Shown here piece after piece: positions 28,625 through 36,093 of a DNA stretch of 64,000 nucleotides (the stretch's first letter is position 1; every line of letters starts with the position of its first letter). A program made the position numbers and the translations under genes. Below the pieces are notes generated by a model. That model saw only the letters and a list, made by a program, of their open reading frames with translations. It was not told the origin of the DNA and did no database searches. This DNA is from Dehalococcoidia bacterium (GTDB taxonomy: Bacteria; Chloroflexota; Dehalococcoidia; Lucifugimonadales; Lucifugimonadaceae), in the NCBI GenBank assembly GCA_012959765.1, contig DUCO01000046.1, positions 122,748 through 186,747 on the forward strand. The letters run 5' to 3'.

Positions 28625-28718
28625 TGTTTATTGTTGTCAGCGTTAGTAGAGAATCGTGATTCAAAGGGTACAAAAGTTTATTACGAATGGCATCGTACAC
28701 AGGGTTCGTCAATGCCCT

Positions 28719-28741
28719 AAAAAAAATGCCCACTGGTGGGC
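28719..28741 (-). terminator. Orphan intrinsic terminator on the minus strand
   Basis: GCCCAC - CA - GTGGGC (28728..28741) is followed on the minus strand by ATTTTTTTT (28719..28727). No minus-strand gene lies upstream; the next gene is the plus-strand sulfatase starting at 28805. It may end an antisense or small RNA from the sulfatase 5' region, or protect the aldo/keto reductase from antisense reading. Confidence 0.65.
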
Positions 28742-28804
28742 TTGATACCGGGTTGAAACTGGCTTAGTCTTCCGGCAGATTCGTCTATCCGCTGGAGTAT
28801 CCCC

Positions 28805-30292
28805 TTGCCCGAAGATTCAAAGCGACCCAATATCGTTTTTCTGTTCCCCGATCAGTTCCGAGCCGACTTCGCTGGTTGCAACGGTGCCGACTGGCTTAAC
28901 ACCCCTAATATCGACTCCATTGCAGAAAACGGGGTGCGCTACACGAACTCGTTTTCGGCATCACCGATCTGCGTTCCCGCCCGAACGGCCCTGCTCACCG
29001 GCATGAATGCAGTGCGCAACGGTGTAACCGGCAATCTCCACAATCTGCGTGCCGACTGGCGAGATGCGGGACTCCGCACATGGCCTGAGATTCTGGGCGA
29101 AAACGGCTACTACACAGCCGGAATCGGCAAGATGCACTTCTACCCGTGGGACGAACGGCGCGGCTTCCAGTACCGGGTCATCTGCGAAGATAAACGCTGG
29201 CTCGAAGTGCGTGACGACTACTACCACTACCTGCGCCGACACGGTCTGAAGAAGCTTCATGGTCACGATATGCCCGGTTACCACGAGAACAAGGGCGCGG
29301 TGATTCACGAAATCCCTTGGGAGCATTCGTGGGACAGGTTTGTTGGCTCAGAAGCGGTGAAATTTATCGACGAATATGGTGCCGACCAGCCGTTCGCGAT
29401 GATGGTTGGATTCCCCGGACCACACTGTCCCTACGACCCCGACGAACGCTTCCTTGAGGGCATCGACGAATCGAAAATTCCCGAGGCTTCTCCTGAAGTT
29501 CCCGGTCATACGCCCAAGCTGCGACAGGGCAATGTCGATGGCAACAAGCGGCCGTGGAACGGTGTCGACTACACCGAGTTCCCTGACGACACGAAGCACA
29601 CGGTTCGCAAGCACTATTCCGGACTCGTCCAGCAGATCGACTTCGAGGTTGGCGCCATTCTTGATGCGCTTCGTAAAAAGGGTCTGCTCGAAAACACCTA
29701 CGTTGTGCTGGCCTCCGATCATGGCGACTATCTTGGCGATCACAACCTCATCGGCAAGGCGTCGTTCTACGAATCGGCTATACGTGTGCCGATGGTCGCT
29801 CAAGGGCCCGGAATCGAAGCTGGTCAGGTGCAAGAAGGCATGGTCGAACTGCGTGATGTAACGGCAACGATGCTCGCATGGTCTGGCATCGAACAGCCCG
29901 GTTGGTACGACGCTCAGCCGTTACCCGGCGAAGGCATGCCGGGTGATTCAAGCCGCTCGAACATATTCGGGCTGCTCGCCGATGGCTGGATGAACTTTGA
30001 CGGTCGCTACAAGCTGCACAAATACCGCACCGGCGAGATGCTGCTGTTCGACATGCTGAACGATCCGCAGGAGCAGGTGAACCTGTACGAAAACGCAGAG
30101 TTCGCCGACATTGTGCGCAGGTTAGAAGCGGAACTGATGGAGGAGTTGATGTCGTCAATCGATTCGTCGATGGACGATCGGCTGGCCCAAAACGGCGACA
30201 TGTCACAGGACCCGACGTTTGGCTACGAAAGCTGGACCCGCCCCTGGCCAAACGCACCGAGAACGGTAGCACCGACTTACGAGAAGCCGTAG
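28805..30292 (+). CDS. Type I (formylglycine) sulfatase
   Basis: A 495-residue alkaline-phosphatase-superfamily sulfatase that cleaves sulfate esters. The maturation motif C-V-P-A-R (C56-R60) in SPICVPARTALLTG shows a formylglycine enzyme. Metal ligands are the N-terminal Asp of FLFPDQFRADFAGC (reads PDQ, not the usual DD) and the late DHGDYLGDHN. No signal peptide is visible, so it is probably cytoplasmic, as for several choline-sulfatase-like members. The start is TTG at 28805. No FGE or anSME activating enzyme is in the window. The next gene is a second sulfatase, 223 bp downstream on the same strand. Confidence 0.9.
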   Translation: MPEDSKRPNIVFLFPDQFRADFAGCNGADWLNTPNIDSIAENGVRYTNSFSASPICVPARTALLTGMNAVRNGVTGNLHNLRADWRDAGLRTWPEILGENGYYTAGIGKMHFYPWDERRGFQYRVICEDKRWLEVRDDYYHYLRRHGLKKLHGHDMPGYHENKGAVIHEIPWEHSWDRFVGSEAVKFIDEYGADQPFAMMVGFPGPHCPYDPDERFLEGIDESKIPEASPEVPGHTPKLRQGNVDGNKRPWNGVDYTEFPDDTKHTVRKHYSGLVQQIDFEVGAILDALRKKGLLENTYVVLASDHGDYLGDHNLIGKASFYESAIRVPMVAQGPGIEAGQVQEGMVELRDVTATMLAWSGIEQPGWYDAQPLPGEGMPGDSSRSNIFGLLADGWMNFDGRYKLHKYRTGEMLLFDMLNDPQEQVNLYENAEFADIVRRLEAELMEELMSSIDSSMDDRLAQNGDMSQDPTFGYESWTRPWPNAPRTVAPTYEKP

Positions 30293-30322
30293 TAAAGAAA
30301 CATAAGAACGCCAGACTAATTG

Positions 30323-30487
30323 CTTCTCCCCAAGGAGAAGGTTAGGTTGAGGGAGAAAGTTTGCACTACATAACTCAACACATCGAGCGGGAATGTCTTC
30401 TAAGTTCAGGCGCGAGCTTTCGAACGTAATTTGCTACTCAGAAACTTCTCCCTCACCCCAACCCTCTCCCCATGGAGAGGGGGTAAG
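30323..30487. repeat. Inverted pair of REP-like repeats between the sulfatases
   Basis: 30323..30357 (CTTCTCC..GGAGAAGGTTAGGTTGAGGG) and 30445..30487 (the same family, reversed) bracket about 90 bp of unrelated sequence. The pair could fold into one large cruciform or be a small mobile cassette. Relatives lie at 14321, 15404, 47530 and 54152. Confidence 0.65.
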
Positions 30488-30515
30488 AAACTCCGATATC
30501 CGATAGGAACACCGA

Positions 30516-32198
30516 ATGGTCCAGGAAAACACCCTGCCAGAAGCACATAAAAAACCGAACATAGTCGTCATTATGGTCGACGATCTGGGTTATTCCGATC
30601 TTGGTTGCTACGGCGGTGAAATCAGTACGCCGAACATCGATTCGCTCGGGTACAACGGCCTTCGATTCACCCAGATGTACAACGGCGCACGCTGCTGCCC
30701 GTCACGAGCCGCACTGCTCACCGGATTGCACCCTCACCAGGCCGGCATCGGGCAGCTGACCGCCGATCTCGGTGTGCCGTCGTATCAGGGTTATTTGCGA
30801 GAAGGCTGTGTGACCATCGCTGAAGTGATGAAAACCGCCGGATACCGCACGATGATTTCTGGCAAATGGCACGTTGCGGGAGGCTGGGACGCCCGACAAC
30901 GGGACAAATGGATTCTCGGCGACAAGAAGCACCCGTTGCCCAAGCAGCGAGGTTTTGACCGCTCGTTCGGCATTCTGAACGCCGCCGAATCGTACTGGAA
31001 CCCCAAGTCGCTCATTCTCGAAGATGTACTTATCGACGTTGAAACCGAGGATTTCCACCTGACCGACGCCATCGCCGACCACGCTGTGGAACAGATCGAC
31101 GAATCTATCGAAATGGGCAAGCCGTTCTTCCAGTACGTCGCCTTCTCAGCTCCTCATTGGCCGTTGCATGCGTGGGAAGACGACATCGTGAAGTATGAGG
31201 GCAAGTACATGGCCGGATACGACGCCATGCGCACGTCGCGTCACGAGCAGCAAAAGGGCCTGGGGGTTGTCGACGACAAGTGGGATATTTCGCCTCGAGA
31301 CTCCGATTCTCCAGATTGGAAAGACGTCCGAAACAAAGAATACGAAGACATCCGAATGGCTACTTACGCAGCGATGGTCGAACAGGTCGACCGCGGGGTG
31401 GGGCGAATCATCGACACTCTGCAGGCTCAGGGTGAATTCGACAACACGGTCATCATGTTCCTTTCGGACAACGGTGGCTGTGCCGAGCTGTTTCAGGAAG
31501 ATAACGACTGGCCAGACCCATCGCTTTGGGAGACCGAATTAACGCTTCAAGGCGAGAAGGTTCGTGCTGGCGACATCCCTGAACTTCGGCCCGGACCCGA
31601 CACTACGTTCCAGGCTGTAGAACTGCCATGGGCGAACGTTTCTGACACCCCGTTCCGACTGTTCAAGCGCTGGATTCACGAGGGTGGCATTTCTACCCCG
31701 TTTATCGTGCACTGGCCCGATCAGATCGAAAAGTCGAACATTCTCAGTAACCCGATGCACATCATCGACATTTCAGCGACCTGCTACGAAATCGCCGGTG
31801 CGCAGTATCCGGAGGAACATCACGACACCGAGATCACCCCGCTCGAAGGCGAAAGCTTCCTGTCAGCGTTGCAGGGTCGGCAGCTGAATCGTGAGCAGCC
31901 GATTACTATCGAGCACGAAGGAAACCGGGGCATTCGGGTCGGCGACTGGAAGCTGGTTGCCGAGTGGGACAAGCCGTGGGAGCTGTACAACATCAGCGAC
32001 GATCGCACCGAGCAGAACAACCTGATCGATGGCGAGAAAGACCGTGCGAAGGCGCTTGAGAAGGCGTATTTCGAATGGGCTGAACGAGCCGAAGTTCTGC
32101 CATGGCCGGTCGATCCACGAGTGATGGCCAAGCGCCTGAAAGGCGACCATGCCCACATCACCCAACACAGGGCAGCCGCAAGCGGCGTGATGAAGTAA
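30516..32198 (+). CDS. Arylsulfatase, type I
   Basis: A 560-residue sulfatase of the arylsulfatase A/AtsA type. Its hallmarks are the N-terminal metal motif VVIMVDDLGYSDLGCYG, the maturation motif C-C-P-S-R (C60-R64) in NGARCCPSRAALLTG, HWPLHAWEDD, LSDNGGCAELF, and WKLVAEWDKPWELYNI at the C-terminus. No signal peptide is seen. It differs clearly from the neighbouring sulfatase, so the pair is not a recent duplication. It likely releases sulfate from organosulfur compounds or sulfated glycans. An intrinsic terminator lies directly after the stop. Confidence 0.93.
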   Translation: MVQENTLPEAHKKPNIVVIMVDDLGYSDLGCYGGEISTPNIDSLGYNGLRFTQMYNGARCCPSRAALLTGLHPHQAGIGQLTADLGVPSYQGYLREGCVTIAEVMKTAGYRTMISGKWHVAGGWDARQRDKWILGDKKHPLPKQRGFDRSFGILNAAESYWNPKSLILEDVLIDVETEDFHLTDAIADHAVEQIDESIEMGKPFFQYVAFSAPHWPLHAWEDDIVKYEGKYMAGYDAMRTSRHEQQKGLGVVDDKWDISPRDSDSPDWKDVRNKEYEDIRMATYAAMVEQVDRGVGRIIDTLQAQGEFDNTVIMFLSDNGGCAELFQEDNDWPDPSLWETELTLQGEKVRAGDIPELRPGPDTTFQAVELPWANVSDTPFRLFKRWIHEGGISTPFIVHWPDQIEKSNILSNPMHIIDISATCYEIAGAQYPEEHHDTEITPLEGESFLSALQGRQLNREQPITIEHEGNRGIRVGDWKLVAEWDKPWELYNISDDRTEQNNLIDGEKDRAKALEKAYFEWAERAEVLPWPVDPRVMAKRLKGDHAHITQHRAAASGVMK

Positions 32199-32201
32199 CC
32201 G

Positions 32202-32224
32202 CCGGCCGGCGAGGCCGGGTTTTC
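32202..32224 (+). terminator. Intrinsic terminator after the arylsulfatase
   Basis: CCGGCC - GGCGA - GGCCGG (32202..32218) is followed by GTTTTCTT, 4 bp after the sulfatase stop codon. Confidence 0.7.
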
Positions 32225-32392
32225 TTCATTACGCCACTTCGCCAGTCATTTCGAAACAACCCCTCTCATTTCCCGACTCCTGTGGAGGGATTTTCAGTGG
32301 CTGGGCGGAGTTGCACGTTGTTTGCGAGGGGCATGCAACGATCGCGCATATACTTGCGGAAAATTCGAGCTTGAGTTTGAGGAGAGTTGCTG

Positions 32393-32989
32393 ATGGCTGG
32401 TAGGAACGTGATGACTATTCGACCGTTGACGAAATTTGCGCTGCTATTCGCAGTGCTCACTACGCTAACGCTGGCACTGGCTGCCTGTGGTGGCGGCGCA
32501 GCTAAAGATGCCGAAAACTTCGTCCAGGTTCGAACAGCTCCCGCCGACTACACGATCGACGATCTGAAAGACTTCGGAATGAAAACTTCGAAGCAGTACA
32601 AGGTCGAAGGCTTACCCGACGGTCTCGATGCCTGGAAGGGTTTTTGGGGCACCGATCCCTACGATCGCCACGATTATGAGATTCGATTCTACGAGTCCCA
32701 CGACATCGCCATTTCAAGTGGAAAACAGCTTGCTATTGACGCAACCGGAGCCGAGTTTGAAGCGAAACGAGATGAACAGGTCTGGACCGTAGGCGTGAAA
32801 GACCGCTGGCAGGCGAGAGGCGTTACCGACGTTTCAAGTGGAGGCTCACGGCAGGCACCGGGTCCGACATATCAGGACTGGGCGATAGTCGGAAACATGG
32901 TCATTCTCTGCGACGGTCTAGACTCAGAGCAGGCGATACTCAGGTGCGCCGATCTCATCGATCACTTCTTGCCGGGCGACGCTGGATAA
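32393..32989 (+). CDS. Lipoprotein of unknown function
   Basis: About 198 residues. A type II signal peptide is clear: a basic n-region, the hydrophobic LLFAVLTTLTLALAA and lipobox LAAC followed by GGG. The mature part is soluble with mixed strands (NFVQVRTAPADYTIDDLKDFG; YDRHDYEIRFYESHDIAISSG), and no domain is recognised. The ATG at 32393 is preferred because GAGGAG lies about 9 nt upstream. It is exported and membrane-anchored on the outer face. It is convergent with the VKOR gene, with only 4 bp between stops. Confidence 0.8.
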   Translation: MAGRNVMTIRPLTKFALLFAVLTTLTLALAACGGGAAKDAENFVQVRTAPADYTIDDLKDFGMKTSKQYKVEGLPDGLDAWKGFWGTDPYDRHDYEIRFYESHDIAISSGKQLAIDATGAEFEAKRDEQVWTVGVKDRWQARGVTDVSSGGSRQAPGPTYQDWAIVGNMVILCDGLDSEQAILRCADLIDHFLPGDAG

Positions 32990-32993
32990 CTCG

Positions 32994-33451
32994 TTAGTCA
33001 ATATCCGACAAGTCGATGTCGGATGCGAACTCACCGACTTCTTTTGTTCGTCGCCGAATAGCGCGCCACAACGGGACCTCTCGGCGCGCCGCAACTAGCA
33101 TCGTCACCGCAGCGACTACCACCATAACTCCTGATGTCACGCAGTACTGGCACACGGCTTTGATCACGAAGAACTCGACGATCGTCAGGTAGATCGAAGC
33201 CACCACGCCAACGCCGGCAACCACCACAACGACCAGTCGGCCATGCCAAAAGCCGAAACTGGAATGCCAAGTATTTTCGACCACTTAGAAGCGAGAACCG
33301 TGTTGCAGCCGTTCAGGCTACAGGCGACCTCGGAGTGGGCGAGTGCATTCGATGTCAGGTAGGTCGTAACGGCGAGTCCGGCGAGTCCGAGCAGGGCAAT
33401 AAACAGCCACAGCCGTGAAGCTCGATCTGGGTCACCTGAAATGACCGGCAT
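32994..33451 (-). pseudogene. Vitamin K epoxide reductase (VKOR) family protein with one frameshift
   Basis: VKOR proteins reoxidise DsbA-type partners and pass electrons to quinone in the membrane. Frame 1 (ATG 33451) has helix 1, the loop cysteine pair in ACSLNGCNTVLASKW and GIPVSAFGMA. Near 33235 the frame changes by one missing base and continues as LVVVVVAGVGVVASIYLTIV, then the active-site CQYC (AVCQYCVTSG) and a charged C-terminus. All catalytic Cys are present, so only the single indel breaks it; a consensus error is quite possible. Its ATG overlaps the DsbA stop as TGATG, showing coupling with the upstream selenoprotein candidate. Confidence 0.8.
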
Positions 33452-34164
33452 CAGCCGCCTACTTCAGCAAGCGCCTGTTCGATCTTCACCCGATAGCCGC
33501 CGTAGTCCCTCAACCCGCCAATGATCTCGCCGTTGAGGAAGATTGTCGGTGTTGAGTTCACGCCCGCCGCCGTACCGTCATCAAAATCAGCCTGAACCTT
33601 CGCGAGATATTTGTTCGAACTCATGCAATCGTCGTACTGGTTCAAAAACAGCCCGGTCATCTCGGCGAATACCCGAAGGTTGGCATCTGAAAACTCGCCC
33701 TGATTCTCGCCGTTCCAATTGAGATACACAGTTTCCTCGTACTCGTGGAATCGGTTCTGCTCGGCTGCGCACTCTGAAGCTTCGGCTGCACGCCACGACT
33801 CATTGCCGATGAAAGGAAAGTGTCGGTACAAAATGCTTACGCGCCCGGTGTCTACGTACTCACGAATAATCTGTTGCCCTGGCCCGAGGGCAAAATTAGC
33901 TCAGACAGGTCACTGAAAATCAGCGAATTCGACAAGGGTTACCGGTGCGTTGGGATCGCCGATAAAAGAACCACCCGTAACGAGTGCCGATCCATCTGAA
34001 TCGTCGGGCGATAAGGCAACAAACGCAACGATCACGATCGCGATAACGACGATCGCAGCACCACCCCAGAGCATCCACGGCTTTTGCCCTGAATCAGGTG
34101 ATTTGTTCGATTTGTTCTGGCGGCGTTCGCTTCGTGTGGTCAATTGCGATTCTAGTGTTAGCAA
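33451..34164 (-). CDS. Membrane-anchored DsbA-family thiol oxidoreductase, candidate selenoprotein (U-P-V-U)
   Basis: One 237-codon frame with two internal TGA codons (33912..33910 and 33903..33901). It encodes a basic N-terminus, a single membrane anchor (MLWGGAAIVVIAIVIVAFVAL), GDPNAPVTLVEFADFQ, then TGA-Pro-Val-TGA, then ANFALGPGQQIIREYVDTG and YRHFPFIGNESWRAAEASEC. The cis-Pro region is NSTPTIFLNG. In this family FADFQ is followed by CPxC, so both TGAs sit exactly at the redox cysteines. A hairpin suited to a bacterial SECIS follows the second TGA. TGA is an ordinary stop in neighbouring genes, so code reassignment is excluded. The start is probably TTG 34164 or TTG 34143. It acts outside the membrane and is paired with the VKOR gene it overlaps. 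The alternative is two coincident errors. Confidence 0.82.
33874..33893 (-). promoter_or_regulatory. Candidate bacterial SECIS hairpin
   Basis: On the minus strand TTGCCCT - CGGGCC - AGGGCAA forms a perfect 7-bp stem with a 6-nt loop whose second base is G. The loop begins 14 nt after the second TGA and 23 nt after the first, roughly the range of bacterial SECIS elements, so one hairpin might serve both codons. The structure is by eye only. Confidence 0.6.
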
Positions 34165-34200
34165 GAATGAGCGGTTCGCGGTGTTATCAACGGTAGCAGG

Positions 34201-34866
34201 CTATGTTTTGCGCCCAGTGAATATGACGTGACGAATTCCACCTTTTCCTTTGTGGGTCTGAATCATGTGCTTCTGTGCCCGGAAGCCGTTTCGCTTCATT
34301 CGAGAAATAAATCTTGGCTCGTCATCGGCTGACCATATGGCGACTTGACCACCATTTTTGAGTGCACTTCTGATCGCCAGCAGACCCTGGTCGGAGTAGA
34401 GCCAGCCGTTCTTTTCGTTGACTAGCGGAGATGGGCCGTTGTCGACATCGAGCATGATCGAGTCGTACTCGTTACGAGCGCCCCTGATGACCTTTGTGAC
34501 ATCTGCCAGTTCGAGTATCGTTCGCTTATCGTCGAGTGGGTGATCGGCGAACGGGGCAAGTGGGCCTTTGTTCCAGTCGATCACTTCGGGAACGAGTTCG
34601 ACTTGAACTACCTTGCCGTCTTTAGGAAGTAGGTCGAGTGCAGATCGGAGCGTGTAGCCGAGGCCGAGTCCGCCGATCATAAGCTTTGCGCCAGGCTTGA
34701 GTTTCTTGCACACAATTCGGGCGAGTTCGACTTCTGAGTAGTGCATGCGGGTCGACATCAACGGCAGGTCGTCAGCTCTGATGATGTATTCGCCGTCATG
34801 TTCGACAAGTTCGAGCCGTGTGCCGTCGGGCGACACCGCCTCGCCAACTGTAATCCAAGGTTTCAT
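34201..34866 (-). CDS. Spermidine synthase-like / class I methyltransferase fold protein
   Basis: A 221-residue Rossmann-fold protein. Motif I is MIGGLGLGYTL (about 62-72). An acidic residue ends the next strand (VVQVELVPEVIDW), and YDSIMLDVDNGPSPLVN resembles the spermidine synthase loop that holds the propylamine acceptor. The N-terminal strand (RLELVEHDGEYIIRADDLPLMST) also matches the spermine/spermidine synthase family. The full catalytic set is not evident, so the donor may be AdoMet or decarboxylated AdoMet. It is the first gene of a minus-strand operon with DsbA and VKOR (36 bp to DsbA). Confidence 0.78.
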   Translation of the reverse strand: MKPWITVGEAVSPDGTRLELVEHDGEYIIRADDLPLMSTRMHYSEVELARIVCKKLKPGAKLMIGGLGLGYTLRSALDLLPKDGKVVQVELVPEVIDWNKGPLAPFADHPLDDKRTILELADVTKVIRGARNEYDSIMLDVDNGPSPLVNEKNGWLYSDQGLLAIRSALKNGGQVAIWSADDEPRFISRMKRNGFRAQKHMIQTHKGKGGIRHVIFTGRKT

Positions 34867-34985
34867 GGGTTTAAGTTTACGGCTGGTGAAGGCGACTGGG
34901 GTAGGGAGTATTCCTGATCCTCTCGAGCAGATATATTTGCGCAGAACCTGAACACATATACAAGTGATTTATCGAAGGCCTAATT

Positions 34986-36038
34986 TTGCATATCTATGAC
35001 CTGGATACTCCTGCAGTAGTTATCGACCTCGACGTCTTGGAGAAGAATATTGAGGAAATGGCAGCTCACTGTCGTGGACTCGGAATAACACTTCGTGGGC
35101 ATACAAAAAGCCACAAAAATCCAGAGATCGCCAAGACGCAAGTTGCGGCTGGCTCGCAAGGGATCGTGTGCCAAAAACTAGGTGACGCCGAGAATATGGC
35201 CAAAAACGGCCTCGACGACGTTCTCATGACTTACAACATTGTTGGCAGGCAGAAGGTCAGGCGACTCGCTGAGCTGGCGAGATTTCGTCGTATGACCGTA
35301 ACGGTTGACTCTCTCGCCGTTGCCTCAGGAATTTCGGAACAAGCGAATCTCGATGGTGTCACTGTAGGTGTACTGATTGAACTAGACACCGACGGGAACC
35401 GAACCGGGGTTTTGTCCCCAGCCGCTGCCGAAGAATTGGCTGTCCAGGTTCAAGAGCTTCCCAGTCTTGAGCTACGAGGGCTGATGACATACCCGAGCAG
35501 GCTGTCATCCAAGCCGGTTATTCAAGAAACCGTCGAACGATTTACAAATCGGGGACTATCGCTGGAAATCATCAGCGGTGGCGGCACTGGTGAAGAGTGG
35601 GAATCGAAGGAACTGGGATTTACTGAGCACAGGAGCGGATCGTATGTGTATGAAGGACTGAGTCGTATTCAGGGTGCTCAGGGCAATGATGGCCTTTCGC
35701 CAGAACGCTGTCCTCTTAGTGTTGTGACGACAGTCGTTAGCGTCCCTACTGCGGATCGACTAGTCGTCGATGGCAGTATGAAAACGTTTCAGCTGTTCCC
35801 GACCATGCCGTGGGGTTTAATCATTGAAGATCCGAACCTGAAATTCTCGGGGATATCGGTCGAACACGGCCATGTCGATTCGAGTGGAACAGATCGCAAG
35901 TATTCGGTGGGCGATAAATTAACCGTAATCCCGACTTATCAGGAAGGTGTAACAAATCTTCACGATGAAATTGTTTGGGCGCGTAACGATGAAGTCGTAA
36001 GGATTTGGCGAAACGAAGGCAGGGGAAAGGTCAGGTGA
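34986..36038 (+). CDS. D-threonine aldolase-like PLP enzyme (alanine racemase fold)
   Basis: A 350-residue fold-type III PLP protein. The PLP lysine lies in LRGHTKSHKNPEIAK (about 36-50). It has the phosphate-binding ISGGGTGEEW and the C-terminal metal-binding region EHGHVDSSG that is typical of D-threonine aldolase / D-serine dehydratase. It would split D-beta-hydroxy amino acids to glycine and an aldehyde, or dehydrate D-serine. The start TTG 34986 (MHIYDLDTPAVVIDLDVLEKN) matches the family N-terminus exactly. It is divergent from the methyltransferase gene and near two M81 proteins, consistent with amino-acid or peptide catabolism. Confidence 0.85.
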   Translation: MHIYDLDTPAVVIDLDVLEKNIEEMAAHCRGLGITLRGHTKSHKNPEIAKTQVAAGSQGIVCQKLGDAENMAKNGLDDVLMTYNIVGRQKVRRLAELARFRRMTVTVDSLAVASGISEQANLDGVTVGVLIELDTDGNRTGVLSPAAAEELAVQVQELPSLELRGLMTYPSRLSSKPVIQETVERFTNRGLSLEIISGGGTGEEWESKELGFTEHRSGSYVYEGLSRIQGAQGNDGLSPERCPLSVVTTVVSVPTADRLVVDGSMKTFQLFPTMPWGLIIEDPNLKFSGISVEHGHVDSSGTDRKYSVGDKLTVIPTYQEGVTNLHDEIVWARNDEVVRIWRNEGRGKVR

Positions 36039-36093
36039 CCACGGAAGTTGAGTAGATACACAGGCCGTTGGGTGCTGCGTGTCCTAAGCGCGA

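Noticed and set aside
33901..33912. TGA reassigned to Trp or Gly (code 4/25)
   Set aside because: TGA terminates numerous intact genes in the window, and Trp is written TGG throughout.
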